A DNA stretch of 64,000 bases, taken from assembly GCA_023974075.1 (NCBI GenBank), contig CM043800.1:11058894-11122893 (forward strand), read 5' to 3'. The position numbers were made by a program, and so were the translations under genes. The notes beneath the pieces are model-generated. The model searched no databases, was not told the DNA's origin, and saw only the letters and a list, made by a program, of their open reading frames with translations. The DNA is from Chaenocephalus aceratus (taxonomy: Eukaryota; Chordata; Actinopteri; Perciformes; Channichthyidae). This document shows, one piece after another, positions 63,183-64,000 of this stretch. How positions within the stretch are numbered: position 1 is the first letter of the stretch; every line of letters begins with the position of its first letter.

Positions 63183-63345
63183 GCAACCCGAGGGGGCCAA
63201 AGTGGACCTATGTCATTATTGCAGAGAAGGGGGTCATTGGAAGGAGCAGTGTCCGTTGCTGGAAACTAAGGGGAAGCCTCGTTTGTCACCACATGCTCAG
63301 CCATGTGTTGTTCTGCCGTGTTGGATAAAAAACCGTTGGGTGTAG
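63183..63345 (+). pseudogene. gag: Gag nucleocapsid zinc knuckle (LTR element)
   Basis: Contains one CX2CX4HX4C zinc knuckle (63211-63252: CHYCREGGHWKEQC), the RNA-binding motif of Gag nucleocapsid. It is preceded by QPEGAKVDL directly after the hAT target duplication. The frame continues to a stop at 63345, but the protease-like homology lies in another frame from about 63303, so a frame change occurs near 63300. Confidence 0.8.
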
Positions 63346-63840
63346 GCTCGGGCATGGTGCCTGATAGGAAGCCGGTTTGTGCCGACCCGGATGCGGGTTC
63401 TAGTTTTGAGCCGTTCATCACTGAAGCAGTTGTATCAGTAGTCGGTAGTGTCAAATATGTGCCGATTAAGGTGTTTCGTGATACAGCGGCTAGATACTCA
63501 TTCATTGTTGAGTCAGTGTTGCCTTTTTCGTCAGAGACAGAAACAGGGGATTTTGTGCTGATGATGGGCATGGAGATGGGCTTGATTCCTGTGCGACGTC
63601 ATACAGTAGTGCTGGATTGTGAGCTGGTACGGGGAGTTGTCTATCGGCGTGCGTCCCGCGTTGCCACTTGATGGGATACATATGATTTTGGGCAACGATC
63701 TCGCTGGTAGTGCTGTGTGGGCTGGTGTGCCACCACCTGTGGTGGTTTCCAGGTCGGTGGCATCTAGGGAGCCAGATGAGAGTGGTTTGCAATTTCCAAG
63801 TGTGTCTCCAGTTTATACTATTACGCATGTGCAGAGCCGT
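63303..63840 (+). pseudogene. pol: Retropepsin-like protease region, broken (LTR element)
   Basis: The frame to 63671 has VKYVPIKVFRDTAARYSFIV, an aspartic protease active-site context, but with DTAA where DTGA or DSGA is usual. After a frame change near 63665 the next frame has the downstream retropepsin string DGIHMILGNDLAG. Proteins of this class cut Gag and Pol. The altered active-site triplet and the frame changes indicate decay. The tail to 64000 is basic and lysine/arginine-rich. Confidence 0.65.
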
Positions 63841-64000
63841 AGGATGTCCACTGACCTACCTGTTTCGGAGTCTGGAAAAAATGGTCCAGCACGGTCCTTT
63901 GACTTTGAGATCGAGACAAAGAAGGAGAAGACAGTCAGAAGGAGAAGAAACCCCGCAAAGCGAAGGAGAGGAGGCCGAAGGAGAGAAGGCCGAAGGAGGT

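Larger units (their letters stand above)
54333..64000 (+). mobile_element. Defective Ty3/gypsy-type LTR retrotransposon, interrupted and cut by the right edge
   Basis: In order: probable 5' LTR, primer binding site, leader (holding a 2.7-kb transposon), gag N-terminus and part of capsid, a 3.65-kb hAT insertion, the gag zinc knuckle, and a protease-like region. The pol gene and 3' LTR would lie past 64000. Several breaks make the copy non-functional: a capsid deletion with frameshift, the two insertions, and further frame changes near 63300 and 63665. It is oriented opposite to me1 and starts 750 bp upstream of its ATG. Confidence 0.8.

Overview
The window is eukaryotic, almost certainly from a teleost fish and probably a percomorph. 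Support comes from spliced vertebrate-type exons separated by multi-kilobase introns, long CA/GT and GAA microsatellites, and a typical fish set of interspersed repeats: L2-like LINE ends with TGTAA-type tails, a tRNA-derived SINE with an L2-like tail, PIF/Harbinger and hAT non-autonomous elements, and a Ty3/gypsy LTR element. The species cannot be named from sequence alone. Most open frames are chance or repeat translations.

One host gene can be supported: the 5' part of an NADP-dependent malic enzyme (me1-like) on the minus strand. Exon 1 (53454-53582), exon 2 (16948-17081) and exon 3 (13833-13982) join with consistent GT/AG sites and phases. They cover the N-terminus to the residues just before the main catalytic core. 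Intron 1 is about 36.4 kb and intron 2 about 3.0 kb. Intron 3 runs off the left edge, so the NAD(P)-binding and metal-binding parts of the gene lie outside.

Layout. 1-13832 is intron 3, with a MITE end, a Harbinger MITE carrying a perfect 62-bp palindrome, a CA microsatellite and a 5'-truncated L2-like LINE. 13833-17081 holds exons 3 and 2. 17082-53453 is intron 1, with a complete hAT MITE with 8-bp target duplication, a second hAT holding a LINE end, a fold-back element split by a hAT end, a SINE, a LINE fragment, GAA and GT tracts, and a nest at 48990-52571 where one MITE of about 390 bp was hit three times by the same 1.06-kb element. 53454-53582 is exon 1. Right of it, 54333-64000 is a Ty3/gypsy-type element in the opposite orientation, riddled with insertions: a 2.7-kb inverted-repeat transposon in its leader and a 3.65-kb hAT in gag. 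That hAT itself carries two Harbinger MITEs as part of an internal duplication.

The main biological interest is therefore repeat-on-repeat structure in and upstream of a metabolic gene, with target-site duplications good enough to order many of the insertions. I found no cellular gene system beyond malic enzyme, no CRISPR array and no stand-alone RNA gene.
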